Notes: generated by a model from the sequence alone, not told the origin. 64,000 nt of DNA from Candidatus Saccharibacteria bacterium UBA2951 (GCA_002348615.1 DEBR01000005.1:62001-126000); one strand, 5' to 3'. Shown: positions 1 through 7,710, numbered from the stretch's first letter. Made by a program: numbers and translations.

Positions 1-1
1 C

Positions 2-382
2 GATGAGGCGTGGAACCTCTTCGTTCAGACCGATTACCCATCGCTTCCAAATAGTCCTGGTGCTTACGAAGGCGTGAGTATTCAGGGCGATGCACCAACA
101 AGGCTGGTCGAAGGAACAGTCGACTGTGGTGGCGAGAACCCTTCAGCGATGCTCATTACACAGAACGGTGTAACGAGTGCGGCATCGTTGACGTATGTGT
201 CACTGGGTATTTCGAGCTGGAAGTATTACATGGGTAATACCGACCCATACACCTTCTCAGTTTCATGTGGCCAGGCGATAGCCACGGCGTTCGGCACTGT
301 GTCACCAGCACCACCAACAAGCAACAACTGGACATGCGATATCTACGGAGAGGACGTTCCGCATCACTGCGTCCTGAGTTAA
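2..382 (+). CDS. C-terminal part of a secreted or pilin-like protein (5' truncated by window edge)
   Basis: The reading frame is open from the first bases of the window, so the visible 126 codons are the C-terminal part of a longer protein. It contains paired cysteines, many Ser/Thr/Gly residues and short beta-type stretches, with no membrane segment in the visible part. A VDCG-x-NP element near residue 38 and an aromatic/cysteine C-terminus resemble the C-terminal domain of the type IV pilin-like protein at 2685-3368, so this is probably the globular domain of a paralogous pseudopilin. The N-terminal prepilin signal that would prove this lies outside the window. A GTG at 74 could be mistaken for a start, but coding clearly extends upstream. 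Confidence 0.6.
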   Translation, partial: DEAWNLFVQTDYPSLPNSPGAYEGVSIQGDAPTRLVEGTVDCGGENPSAMLITQNGVTSAASLTYVSLGISSWKYYMGNTDPYTFSVSCGQAIATAFGTVSPAPPTSNNWTCDIYGEDVPHHCVLS

Positions 383-411
383 CTCAACCAAGACACCCTT
401 GCTGAAGAACA

Positions 412-446
412 ATGCCCTCGGAGAAATCCGGGGGCATCTTCATTTT
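412..446 (+). terminator. Rho-independent terminator
   Basis: A GC-rich hairpin (TGCCC-CGG pairing with CCG-GGGCA, small loop) is followed by TCTTCATTTT. It lies 30 bp after the stop of the pilin-like gene and before the next promoter. Confidence 0.65.
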
Positions 447-502
447 AATCGTCAAAGTTTCGAAGTGCGGCTACGACAGACGATCAAGCATAAGCATCAT
501 GC

Positions 503-508
503 TATAAT
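503..508 (+). promoter_or_regulatory. -10 box TATAAT, leaderless start
   Basis: A perfect TATAAT ends 6 nt before the ATG at 515, which places the expected transcription start at or next to the start codon. No Shine-Dalgarno sequence is present. Confidence 0.65.
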
Positions 509-514
509 CCCAGC

Positions 515-1120
515 ATGAAGTCGCAAAACGGTTTCGCACACGCATTCATTGTCATAGGAATAATTGCGCTTTTAGTCGGCGCTCTGGGCGTCGTGTTTTG
601 GAAAAACTTTTTGGAAAACCAGTCAAGCGAATCTTCAGCCAGTTCAAATAACAGGGAACTGGGTACAAGCAGTAAAGATCAAAAGAATTCCGATAATTCA
701 GCCGACAAAGTAATTCCATCTGACTGGGCAACATATTCAGGAACGGCCTTACCTATTACATTTCGATATCCCTCCGGATGGAAACACGTATACGATCGCC
801 CAGGTAAAAATACAAACATGGTTCGTATGGCTAAAGACCCAAACATATCGGAAAACATTACTTTTAGCATTCTCGAGTTCAAGAATTCAACCAGTAATGT
901 TAGTACGTTTTGCTCCGTCAACCTCCCCGATGACGTAAAAAGTTGTGAGCAATATGTTACGCAGAATATGGTTGGAACAATAATCGAGGATAAAGCTGGC
1001 GGGAATTACACATATCAGACTTTCATAGGTAGGGACTTATATACCATGATTACGAGTAATAATCTTGTTGGCAAGGACACATTTAAAAAGATATTGCAGA
1101 CGGTTGCGCCAAAAGAGTAA
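515..1120 (+). CDS. Membrane-anchored protein with PsbP-like extracytoplasmic domain
   Basis: A 201-residue protein with a single N-terminal membrane segment (about residues 10-30). A Ser/Asn-rich linker (residues 35-65) follows, then an extracytoplasmic domain opening with a pattern of the kind ITFRYPSGWKH. That pattern is typical of small PsbP-like/lipoprotein-like domains repeated in CPR genomes. The same architecture occurs at 28115-28879 (anchor, polar linker, FKYPETWTL), so the two are likely paralogues. Two cysteines around residues 131 and 142 could form a disulphide. No function can be assigned. Base composition is AT-richer than the housekeeping genes further right. The start is fixed by a TATAAT 6 nt upstream. 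Confidence 0.75.
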   Translation: MKSQNGFAHAFIVIGIIALLVGALGVVFWKNFLENQSSESSASSNNRELGTSSKDQKNSDNSADKVIPSDWATYSGTALPITFRYPSGWKHVYDRPGKNTNMVRMAKDPNISENITFSILEFKNSTSNVSTFCSVNLPDDVKSCEQYVTQNMVGTIIEDKAGGNYTYQTFIGRDLYTMITSNNLVGKDTFKKILQTVAPKE

Positions 1121-1200
1121 GGTACTTGTGACCTTCATGAAAAACTTCCATTAACTTCGATTAAACATATGCAGGATGCAGAAAAGCGCAAAAGCTTTGA

Positions 1201-1206
1201 TATACT
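1201..1206 (+). promoter_or_regulatory. -10 box TATACT, leaderless start
   Basis: TATACT ends 6 nt before the ATG at 1213. No ribosome binding site lies between them. Confidence 0.6.
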
Positions 1207-1212
1207 TTTGGC

Positions 1213-1509
1213 ATGAATAAAAAGAAAACTAAAAAAGCGACAAATAAAATAGTCGCGATTATCATTGGTGCATTTTTTATAATTGTTTTGGGTCTTTTCA
1301 TTATTCCTATTGACACTGCACGGGTAGGTGAGTGCGGTGGCACGAGGACTATTAGACTAAGTGTGGTAAATGGAGATTTCAATAAATTTGAAACAGCAAA
1401 AAAAGATGCTCAAGAACGCAGAGCCAGTAAGGCAGAGTATCTTAGGCAACATCCTGGAATGGCAATGGGTTGCTCGCTTGGACCAGTCTACAAGTTGTAT
1501 CTTATATAA
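1213..1509 (+). CDS. Small single-pass membrane protein, unknown function
   Basis: A 98-residue protein with a very basic N-terminus (Lys-rich residues 2-12), one hydrophobic helix at about 13-33, and a short polar tail of about 65 residues with two cysteines. The basic N-terminus predicts that the tail faces outside. I do not recognise the family. It sits in an AT-rich run with the genes at 515 and 1535, each with its own promoter, so these look like accessory genes of one acquisition rather than a regulated operon. A -10 box 6 nt upstream supports this start. Confidence 0.65.
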   Translation: MNKKKTKKATNKIVAIIIGAFFIIVLGLFIIPIDTARVGECGGTRTIRLSVVNGDFNKFETAKKDAQERRASKAEYLRQHPGMAMGCSLGPVYKLYLI

Positions 1510-1534
1510 CTAAGCATATGCTTTAATTAAACTA

Positions 1535-1807
1535 ATGAAAAAAATTATATTCGTACTATCTCTCATCTCGATGGGGTTTGTGGCAAGTCTAGCAAATCAA
1601 ATGCCCGCTCGTGCTGTTAACTACGACTCGGATGGCTTAGTAGTTGCTAATGATATTGGCAGGCAAAAGCCCATGAATGAAAAAAATATTTCCGTAAATA
1701 CATTCGAGACAATTCTTTACTCTGTCATTCTTCTCGCTATCGGTGCAGGAGTAGGCTACCTATTGTCAGGGTCTTCCAAGTCGATAAAAAAGTCCCGTAA
1801 GAAATAA
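1535..1807 (+). CDS. Small secreted/membrane protein, unknown function
   Basis: A 90-residue protein. Residues 1-27 look like a cleavable signal peptide (basic start, hydrophobic core, then an Ala-Arg-Ala-Val type end). A polar stretch of about 25 residues follows, then a second hydrophobic helix (about 58-78) with a basic Lys/Ser tail. The mature form would be a tail-anchored surface peptide with its basic end in the cytoplasm. The family is not recognised. A TTTAAT box about 7 nt before the ATG fits the leaderless pattern. Confidence 0.6.
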   Translation: MKKIIFVLSLISMGFVASLANQMPARAVNYDSDGLVVANDIGRQKPMNEKNISVNTFETILYSVILLAIGAGVGYLLSGSSKSIKKSRKK

Positions 1808-1879
1808 CTTCTTCTACTTCCGACTTAAATCTAGTCCTATACTAAGCAGTAAAGAGCGCTTTCACTCGATAGCATTTGA

Positions 1880-2491
1880 TTAGCCATTATTCCTATACTT
1901 TTCTAAGCGATTTACCAACTCTCTGAGTGACTTTGCATCGAACTGAGCCTTATTGATTTCTTTCTCTCGTTCTTCAGTCGTCAACAGGTCAGCTTCCATC
2001 GAATGATAGAAACTCTCTTTGCTCTCATTGGTGCGAATAACGCGGTTACGTAATCCGAGTATAGTTCGCTCCATCATGATGACTTTTGAGGCAACGCTGG
2101 ACAGCTTATATAGCTGCTTCATTTCAGCATGGGATAACTCGCCGTTTTCATTTTGTGCTCGTATTAGGCTATTTAGTCCATTAGTCATGACAACTTGCAA
2201 CTTTCTTAGAAATTCGAGTTGCCTCTCTTCTGCACGCACCTTTTTGTCCATGTTGTACGCGCCCATCCGTTTTTTCAGATCCTTATGAAATGTCCATCGG
2301 TCCTCTTGCCATTTATTTTTACTCGCATGTCTTTGAACCGAAGATTTAGCAATTCCATAGGTATCAGCAATGGCTTGATAGCTGATACGTTCGTCGTAAA
2401 CATACAGTTCACGCGCCTCAATCCAGTTAATCTTACTCACTAATGTTATTTTTTCATGAAGTAGGTGTTTTTGGTAGCGTTTTGGTAGCAT
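1880..2491 (-). CDS. HTH protein resembling phage terminase small subunit
   Basis: A 203-residue, highly charged protein. Residues 25-62 form a helix-turn-helix unit with the sense of ISYQAIADTYGIAKSSVQ followed by W-x(4)-W, as in small terminase subunits and related DNA-recognition proteins. The rest is long helices, including an LxALSxVASKVIxxERTxLGL-like stretch that resembles the C-terminal part of such subunits. No large terminase, portal or integrase lies next to it, so it may be a lone domesticated or remnant phage gene, or a regulator with the same fold. The ATG at 2491 is the only good start; the codons just after it come from a short direct repeat, so the first 15 residues may not be native. 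The assignment rests on pattern only. Confidence 0.5.
   Translation of the reverse strand: MLPKRYQKHLLHEKITLVSKINWIEARELYVYDERISYQAIADTYGIAKSSVQRHASKNKWQEDRWTFHKDLKKRMGAYNMDKKVRAEERQLEFLRKLQVVMTNGLNSLIRAQNENGELSHAEMKQLYKLSSVASKVIMMERTILGLRNRVIRTNESKESFYHSMEADLLTTEEREKEINKAQFDAKSLRELVNRLEKYRNNG
2473..2489. repeat. Direct repeat TGGTAGC x2
   Basis: TTTTGGTAGC occurs twice in tandem, 10 bp apart, inside the first codons of the minus-strand HTH gene. It may be chance or part of an old junction. Confidence 0.3.
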
Positions 2492-2523
2492 TTTTTACGT
2501 ACTAGACCCACATACACAGCCAC

Positions 2524-2556
2524 GAAAAATGACTAGCATTTGCTGGTCTTTTTTCG
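2524..2556. terminator. Bidirectional terminator-like hairpin
   Basis: GACTAGCA/TGCTGGTC forms an 8-bp stem (one G-T pair). It is flanked by a T-run on the right and an A-run on the left, so it could terminate on both strands. It stands between two divergent genes, where no transcript is expected to end. Confidence 0.55.
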
Positions 2557-2684
2557 TTATTAAGTTGTGTTTCGAACGCCGGATCTGATTGTGGTGAGGA
2601 TTGTCGGTGGCTATCCGTAAGGAAACCTTCCGATGAAAACCATTGCTTCTTTCAAAACCTATTTTGATATACACTTTATTCAGT

Positions 2685-3368
2685 ATGTGGGCCAGAAAAA
2701 AACAAAAAGGCTTTACGGTCGTTGAACTGCTGATCGTAGTTATCATCATTGCTATACTAGCTGCGATTACCATCGTTGCATTTAATGGTATGCAAACCCG
2801 AGCACGGAACGCCGCCATCACCTCACAGGCAGGTAAGATGAGCAAGTACTTGCGTTCGTATGTTGCTCTGCATGGCGCAGAACAGATGAAATCACAACTT
2901 CCGGTTGGTGGATCACCTGTAACCTACTGTCTTGGTACAGGCTATCAAGATGTCGTTGAAGGAGCGGCGGTCGGATGCTATGTGAACACGGCCGGTCAAT
3001 ATAATTCCAGCTATGCCAATCTCGACAGTCTACTGCAGACATGGGGTAACATTTCCGTATCGTCGCCAAGGGTTAAGGTTATTATTGACCCGATGGACCC
3101 GCCGATAGAGCAATCGGCGCCTACATTAACGTATGTATCTTCGGCTCCAACATACCTTGTTGACGGCAAGCCCAATGTATTTGGGTACATTAGCTATATC
3201 TTGGTGGGTGAAAATGTTGATTGTGGGAACAACCCGGTGTTAACTTACACAGGAACAAGTGGTGGCAACTTCCTTTATTCGACGACGAGCGGTGCGAAGT
3301 TTAGCAGTTCATCTTCGGCAGGTGGCGGCTACACAACATGCTGGATTTACTTTCACCCTGACGCATAA
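2685..3368 (+). CDS. Type IV pilin-like protein
   Basis: A 227-residue protein starting with a short basic leader, then the class III signal KGFTVVELLIVV: prepilin peptidase cuts after the Gly, leaving N-methyl-Phe with Glu at position 5. A hydrophobic assembly helix and the usual N-G-M-x-x-R-A-R helix follow. The C-terminal domain (from about residue 75) is beta-rich with cysteine pairs and ends in a Ser/Gly-rich stretch. It should be exported and built into a pilus powered by a PilB such as the one at 40903. The ATG at 2643 that would give a longer protein lies within the predicted -35 region (TTGCTT at 2644, -10 near 2668), so the second ATG is preferred. Confidence 0.85.
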   Translation: MWARKKQKGFTVVELLIVVIIIAILAAITIVAFNGMQTRARNAAITSQAGKMSKYLRSYVALHGAEQMKSQLPVGGSPVTYCLGTGYQDVVEGAAVGCYVNTAGQYNSSYANLDSLLQTWGNISVSSPRVKVIIDPMDPPIEQSAPTLTYVSSAPTYLVDGKPNVFGYISYILVGENVDCGNNPVLTYTGTSGGNFLYSTTSGAKFSSSSSAGGGYTTCWIYFHPDA

Positions 3369-3521
3369 GTATCTATATTTGTAATCTGTCAATCAACCAC
3401 TCTAGCCAGAAGAAAGGTGTTCAAATTTCTCATCCACAGCCGTGATGTTGACGCAAAAATGACATGCTCGACATTTTCGGATTATATTGCCAAACCCCCT
3501 TGGTAAGTTCATTATGATTAT

Positions 3522-3815
3522 ATGGTGCACGAGAGATTTTACCCTTCTGAAGAAAACTTAGGAAATGAATGCGAATTTTGGCAGGGTTTTGAAAACAGTG
3601 CGCAAAACAGATTGGCGCACATTGGCATGGGTTGCATTTTCCCCAAATATGAAATGGAGGGAAGGACTAGCTGCGAAGGAATCATTGATGACGTATGTTT
3701 ATATCTTAAGGATCGCCGAATGCCGAAGAGTCTGACTGAAGAGCAACTTGATGAATTACGATTTAGAATACCCGATGGAATGAACCGAGATTTGCCACCA
3801 GGTGACGTGAATTAA
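3522..3815 (+). CDS. Hypothetical small soluble protein
   Basis: About 96 residues, acidic, without signal or membrane segment, four cysteines (positions near 17, 38, 51, 58). I do not recognise the family. A TATGAT sits 3 nt before the ATG and exactly 6 nt before the following in-frame GTG at 3525. By the leaderless spacing seen elsewhere in the window, the true start may be that GTG. The gene converges on the next one with a 1-bp gap. Confidence 0.5.
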   Translation: MVHERFYPSEENLGNECEFWQGFENSAQNRLAHIGMGCIFPKYEMEGRTSCEGIIDDVCLYLKDRRMPKSLTEEQLDELRFRIPDGMNRDLPPGDVN

Positions 3816-3816
3816 C

Positions 3817-4212
3817 TTACTTATCGCATTCGTCGTAGTCGTACAGCTGATCATAGGTAACTTTACCAATCAGATCGGCTTTTTGCTCTGCCTTTTTGCG
3901 GCGGCAGGCTTCGGCAGCAATGCTTTTTTTAGCAAGTTTGGTTTGTTTTTCGGTGGCAGCGGCCTTTTGGGCGGCTTCTGCCTTTGCGACGTAAAACTGG
4001 TAGCCGGTGAAGCTGAGCATACCGACCAGTGCCACGCTAAGGCATAACAGGGCAATCGTTTTAGGGCGCTGTTGCAAAAGCCCAAGCAGCTGCTTGACCT
4101 TCGTAGGCTGGGTTGCTTTCAATGAATGGCTCAGGCGGTCGGCAAGAAGAACTTTGCGGCCTATTTGGCGCTGGCGTACAGATTGCTTTGAGTGGGGCGT
4201 CGTTTGCTTCAT
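3817..4212 (-). CDS. Single-pass membrane protein, unknown function
   Basis: A 131-residue protein: basic cytoplasmic N-terminus (about 50 residues, rich in Lys/Arg/Gln), one membrane helix at about 53-74, then an Ala/Lys/Glu-rich helical segment (75-112) and an acidic C-terminus with Tyr-Asp repeats. The domain after the helix should lie outside the cell and could be a coiled coil. The family is not recognised. It is transcribed away from the gene at 4294, with short AT-rich spacing carrying both promoters. Confidence 0.6.
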   Translation of the reverse strand: MKQTTPHSKQSVRQRQIGRKVLLADRLSHSLKATQPTKVKQLLGLLQQRPKTIALLCLSVALVGMLSFTGYQFYVAKAEAAQKAAATEKQTKLAKKSIAAEACRRKKAEQKADLIGKVTYDQLYDYDECDK

Positions 4213-4293
4213 GATTTTTATACGATACGTCGTTGCTTATGATTATACCTGGCGAAACTAGCGGCGCAAATCCGAAACGGTTAAAGTAGTCCT

Positions 4294-4833
4294 ATGATTG
4301 AAACATTCGATGCAATGTTGGCTGAAGAGGGCAGGAAGAATTCTCTGGGCAGGGTAAATGAGGTTATAGACGACGTACTAGCGGACCCATCTCGACTGGA
4401 AGAACTATACATGACCATGTTTAATAACGACGCTTGGGTCAGAATGCGTGCGGCGGATGCTTTTGAAAAAGTGTGCCGGGTTAACCCTGAATGGGTAAAG
4501 ACTTATGTCGATAGGATTCAGAGTGAGCTAAGTTCAAGTACACAAGCCTCGATACAATGGCACATCGCTCAGATATATGCCCAGGTTGATTTAAATGCCA
4601 GGCAAAAGAAACTGGCGATTCTTTGGCTGACGGACTTGTTGCATTCGACTGACGTTGATTGGATCGTCGCTTCAAATGCAATGGAAACGCTGGCTGCATT
4701 CACAAGAAACGGAGAGTTCCCGATTGGCGAAATGCTTGCGTTAGCAAAGATGCAGCAGAATCATAAATCGAACGCCGTCGTGAAACGTGCAAATAAATTG
4801 TATGCAGAACTGACATCTCTTACTGAAACGTAG
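4294..4833 (+). CDS. HEAT-repeat-like helical protein
   Basis: A 179-residue, all-helical soluble protein. It contains repeated pairs of amphipathic helices of the kind WVRMRAADAFEKV...PEWVKTYVDRI, then WIVASNAMETLAAF, which is typical of HEAT/armadillo repeats. Such proteins usually act as scaffolds or binding partners, and no catalytic motif is visible. A weak -10 box (TAAAGT) ends 6 nt before the ATG, consistent with a leaderless transcript. The gene converges with the Crp-like regulator at 3 bp distance. Confidence 0.65.
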   Translation: MIETFDAMLAEEGRKNSLGRVNEVIDDVLADPSRLEELYMTMFNNDAWVRMRAADAFEKVCRVNPEWVKTYVDRIQSELSSSTQASIQWHIAQIYAQVDLNARQKKLAILWLTDLLHSTDVDWIVASNAMETLAAFTRNGEFPIGEMLALAKMQQNHKSNAVVKRANKLYAELTSLTET

Positions 4834-4836
4834 CAA

Positions 4837-5475
4837 CTATTCTTCGGCAAGCTCCTGCAGCTTGTCAGGGTACGCAATAATATTCCTGCGCCCGAAGTGT
4901 ACACGCCCTTCACGTTCCAGCTCGGCCATGACTTTGCCGACACTTTCACGAGTAAGACGAACCATATTGGCAATGTCCTGCAGCGTTATGGGGACTTCTA
5001 TGACAATATGGTCCGCCTGCCTTTTTCCGAACCGTTGGCATAAAATGAGGATTCTGTAAGCGACACGATGCTTGGCCTTGCCCATATTCAGGTTTACAAT
5101 TCGGCTATATGTCGACGCCTGTTGGCGCATGATAGCAAGCATTGCATGGGGATCGTCTTCAAAAAACCGCATCGTGTCGGTTACCGGCTTGCTTAGAATA
5201 ACTATGTCGGTAAAAGCAACGAATTCTGCACGCACTTGAATGTCGCTAAAAAGCCGTATAACCGGAAAAAAATCACCCGGGCCATACAGATAGTGAATGT
5301 GCTCGGATCCTGTGCTACCATGCGACCCGACCTTTACGTAGCCTTCGACGACAAGAAATACGCGATCAGAGAGGTCGTCGTATGGAATTATGACAGCTTT
5401 ACGAGCCGCAAATTCGCGCTTACCGTTTGAAAAAAATTCCTTTAAAGATGCTCTCGCATGAGTTATATCAAACAT
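4837..5475 (-). CDS. Crp/Fnr-family transcriptional regulator
   Basis: A 212-residue protein with the Crp layout: cyclic-nucleotide-binding-type beta roll (about 20-115, including VFLVVEGYVKVG and YGPGDFFPV), long dimerisation helix (115-140), and C-terminal winged helix (150-205) with the recognition unit ITLQDIANMVRLTRESVGKV. The pocket lacks the clear Glu-Arg cAMP signature (GE...RxA), and no Fnr-type N-terminal cysteine cluster is present, so the signal is unknown. A TATAGT box (minus strand 5482-5487) lies 6 nt upstream of the ATG, so the mRNA is probably leaderless. Its targets may include the neighbouring accessory genes; this is only inferred from position. Confidence 0.88.
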   Translation of the reverse strand: MFDITHARASLKEFFSNGKREFAARKAVIIPYDDLSDRVFLVVEGYVKVGSHGSTGSEHIHYLYGPGDFFPVIRLFSDIQVRAEFVAFTDIVILSKPVTDTMRFFEDDPHAMLAIMRQQASTYSRIVNLNMGKAKHRVAYRILILCQRFGKRQADHIVIEVPITLQDIANMVRLTRESVGKVMAELEREGRVHFGRRNIIAYPDKLQELAEE

Positions 5476-5544
5476 TATTTTACTATATGCCTCTTAAGTA
5501 CGGCGTGCTGTATGATACCTCACAAATATGAAAAATATGACAAA

Positions 5545-5925
5545 TCACACTTTAAACAGACGCACAAAAACGTTCGCTAGGTAGTTCAAGACGCTTTGCC
5601 AAGCGGTGGAGTCGCTGACCCATATATCTACGGGGCGAGACATATCATGACTTCGAAGAACCTGTTCGTATTGGGATCGGATTGACGACGTAAGGGGGAT
5701 AGTATTTTCTGATCCGGTCCTTCGTACGACAGGAGTGATAGTATTCGGCGTATTGCTTGTTACGCGGACGATGGCATCGTGAGTATCTGCATAGATAATT
5801 CGTACTGGCTTAACTTCGGCACGGATGTCCGTAGCCGAGCTGACCGATGCATGAACGGCACAAATAGAGCATGCGACGGTAAGTGTACCAACCAGCCTGA
5901 CTCCGATTGTGAATAAAAATGTCAC
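5545..5925 (-). CDS. Small secreted protein, unknown function
   Basis: About 126 residues beginning at a GTG. Residues 1-30 are hydrophobic with small residues at the end (signal peptide or anchor). The remainder is polar, beta-rich and Thr/Val/Ser-rich, ending in an amphipathic segment. The family is not recognised. TATATT (minus strand 5932-5937) lies exactly 6 nt before the GTG, supporting this unusual start codon and a leaderless transcript. Confidence 0.5.
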   Translation of the reverse strand: MTFLFTIGVRLVGTLTVACSICAVHASVSSATDIRAEVKPVRIIYADTHDAIVRVTSNTPNTITPVVRRTGSENTIPLTSSIRSQYEQVLRSHDMSRPVDIWVSDSTAWQSVLNYLANVFVRLFKV

Positions 5926-6040
5926 ACACGGAATATAACCCCGTCCGAAAAGTGGGTCTGCCTAGTAGTTCAAATGTGGCGGGGTATAGGTAAATGTAAG
6001 CATTTCGCTATACGATAAATCTCTGACAAAAGAAGGAGTG

Positions 6041-6589
6041 CTAAATAAATGTCGCTCCGAAAAGAGCACCAATGTAATAGGTGACGGCCATGGCAATCAA
6101 ACCACCTACGACAACGCGCATAACAGCGCGTCTGCGTGATGCACCACCGACGGTGGCGCTGCCATAGCCAGTGAGAATGAGGGCAAGAACTACAGCGAGT
6201 ACCGTGACCGGGATCTTTGTAGAGCTAGGGGCAAAAATAACCGCCAAGAACGGAATCAGACCTCCGACGGTAAAGGCGATCAGTGAAGCAACCGCTGCTT
6301 GGGTTGGACTTGTGAACTCGTGCTCATCATGTGGGTGCGCATTCTCATGGTCTACCTTTTCTGCGTCACGTTGTGAGCTGACTGATACATATTCACCGAC
6401 TGCCATAGACAATGCTCCGGCCACGAGTGCGGCCATACCCGCGGTAAACAGCGTCTTACTATCATTCGTAGCACCAGCGACACCCATAAGAACACTGGAG
6501 GTCGAAACAATGCCGTCATTCGCGCCGAGCACTGCGGCGCGTAATCTGTTAAGGGTTGCATTTGACGTGTTTTGTGTGGGTTTGTCCAT
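6041..6589 (-). CDS. VIT/CCC1-family membrane transporter
   Basis: A 182-residue protein of the VIT1/CCC1 family, which moves Fe2+ or Mn2+ across membranes. Near the N-terminus it has the family signature LRAAVLGANDGIVSTSS. This is followed by a helix with the AGALSMAVGEYVSVSSQRD motif (metal-coordinating Met/Glu region) and a pair-plus-pair arrangement of hydrophobic helices to the C-terminus. Five membrane segments are visible. A longer upstream reading frame overlaps the divergent PAP2 gene; TACAAT (minus strand 6596-6601) 6 nt before the ATG at 6589 fixes the start. It probably handles iron or manganese detoxification or storage by export. Confidence 0.85.
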   Translation of the reverse strand: MDKPTQNTSNATLNRLRAAVLGANDGIVSTSSVLMGVAGATNDSKTLFTAGMAALVAGALSMAVGEYVSVSSQRDAEKVDHENAHPHDEHEFTSPTQAAVASLIAFTVGGLIPFLAVIFAPSSTKIPVTVLAVVLALILTGYGSATVGGASRRRAVMRVVVGGLIAMAVTYYIGALFGATFI

Positions 6590-6595
6590 GGGGTT

Positions 6596-6601
6596 ATTGT
6601 A
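6596..6601 (-). promoter_or_regulatory. -10 box TACAAT, leaderless start of VIT gene
   Basis: On the minus strand TACAAT ends 6 nt before the ATG at 6589. The divergent box for the PAP2 gene lies 36 bp away. Confidence 0.6.
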
Positions 6602-6636
6602 ACAAACCTGTCCGTAACGAATGTACGACAGAAGAG

Positions 6637-6642
6637 TATAAT
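6637..6642 (+). promoter_or_regulatory. -10 box TATAAT, leaderless start of PAP2 gene
   Basis: TATAAT ends 7 nt before the ATG at 6650. No Shine-Dalgarno sequence is present. Confidence 0.65.
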
Positions 6643-6649
6643 ATTTCTT

Positions 6650-7171
6650 ATGTATGAAATTCTTGTAAAAGTTCTTGCTGACGGGGCGGTACTGCCGGTC
6701 GTTGTGATTGGAGCGTGGGCACTGCTTTTTAAGGTAAATCAAGCCGAAAGGTACCAAGCGTACTGCCGCGTACTGCTGGCCGGCCTCACGGCCTACTTGT
6801 TCGCGAAGCTTATAGGAAGCATATTCCAACCTGAACTGGAGCGACCGTTCGAACTGATGGGTGTTACTGCTGGCGCTTCATTTTTGAACAATCCAGGATT
6901 TCCATCCGACCATGTTCTGTTCTGTACGGCTATAACATTGGCCGTATGGTTCGAAACAAGACAGAAATTAATTACGGTCATCCTGGCTCTTCTGACGCTC
7001 GCTGTCGCAATCGGCCGCGTGCTCGCACTGGTACATAGTCCGCTGGATGTAGCTGGTGGAATTGGCATAGCCCTGCTCGGCGGTCTTTGGTACTTGCAGC
7101 GTGAGAAAATACCTGCTCCTGGCAGCGTGAAGCAATGGTCAAAATTGCGAAAATCTGGTAAAATAACCTAA
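6650..7171 (+). CDS. PAP2-family membrane phosphatase
   Basis: A 173-residue integral membrane protein with five or so helices. The three PAP2 signature regions are present in reduced form: ELERPF, FPSDH, and GR-x(5)-HSPLDVAGG. The His of FPSDH and the His before SPLDV would be the acid and the nucleophile. Family members dephosphorylate lipid phosphates such as undecaprenyl pyrophosphate or phosphatidic acid at the outer face. With PBP1A encoded in the same window, recycling of the peptidoglycan carrier is a plausible role but not shown. The ATG at 6650 is chosen because TATAAT lies 7 nt before it. An ATG 78 bp further up would overlap the promoter. Confidence 0.85.
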   Translation: MYEILVKVLADGAVLPVVVIGAWALLFKVNQAERYQAYCRVLLAGLTAYLFAKLIGSIFQPELERPFELMGVTAGASFLNNPGFPSDHVLFCTAITLAVWFETRQKLITVILALLTLAVAIGRVLALVHSPLDVAGGIGIALLGGLWYLQREKIPAPGSVKQWSKLRKSGKIT

Positions 7172-7197
7172 ATATTTCTTACAGGGAGGCCAGACGA

Positions 7198-7686
7198 GTG
7201 GCTAAGGTTATCGAAGCAAATGATCCTCATGCGGCATGGGCGACAATGAATGTCCGGACGATCACGAATATCTTTCTGTACGGTCTTCTTGTCGGAGTTG
7301 TTACGTTCGCAGCCTACCTTTTGCTCGAACGATTCGTGTTCGAACCGATTCTTTGCCGTGAATCAGCAGCACTTGCGCGGTGCGACAGCCGCGAAGCGAT
7401 TGCCAGCGGAACCGCTATTGTACTCGCGTCCATGCTTGGGTTGATTCTGCTTGTCCGCGAGCGGGTTTACCGCCCAATCCTTGCCATTATCGGAGTTGCC
7501 GCCAGCTTGTGGGGACTATTCGCGCTCGTCGCTAGCTTGCCGGTTATTCTGGCAGCTGTCGTGTCGGTTATTCTGTTCGGCGTCGCGTATGTGTTGTTTT
7601 CGTGGTTGGTCCAACCAACAAGTCTGGCAATAAGCGTCATCACGGTCGTGGTGGCTGCCACGCTTGCCCGTTTGGCGATGGGGTAG
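7198..7686 (+). CDS. Polytopic membrane protein, unknown function
   Basis: A 162-residue protein with about five hydrophobic helices, very rich in Val/Ala/Leu, and one loop between helices 1 and 2 that holds two cysteines (likely extracytoplasmic). No known family signature is visible. Translation starts at a GTG preceded by AGGGAGG, a good ribosome binding site, and the gene follows the PAP2 gene by 26 bp, so the two are probably cotranscribed. Confidence 0.65.
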   Translation: MAKVIEANDPHAAWATMNVRTITNIFLYGLLVGVVTFAAYLLLERFVFEPILCRESAALARCDSREAIASGTAIVLASMLGLILLVRERVYRPILAIIGVAASLWGLFALVASLPVILAAVVSVILFGVAYVLFSWLVQPTSLAISVITVVVAATLARLAMG

Positions 7687-7697
7687 GCTCATTACTG

Positions 7698-7703
7698 TAT
7701 AAT
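7698..7703 (+). promoter_or_regulatory. -10 box TATAAT, leaderless start of rmuC
   Basis: TATAAT ends 7 nt before the rmuC ATG at 7711. Confidence 0.6.
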
Positions 7704-7710
7704 CGTAAGC

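Noticed and set aside
2454..2500. A third minus-strand frame here reads like the end of a tyrosine integrase (short run with Leu-Pro-Lys).
   Set aside because: Only 15 codons lie between stops and nothing upstream supports an integrase domain, so the resemblance is too weak.
2560..2640. T-loop-like GTTTCGAAC and small hairpins suggested a tRNA or its remnant.
   Set aside because: No acceptor, D or anticodon stems can be formed around it.
5930..6010. Possible structured RNA or tRNA-like element (GTTCAAAT, ACCCCG/CGGGGT pairing).
   Set aside because: The pairing arms are about 35 nt apart and no cloverleaf or known RNA motif fits.
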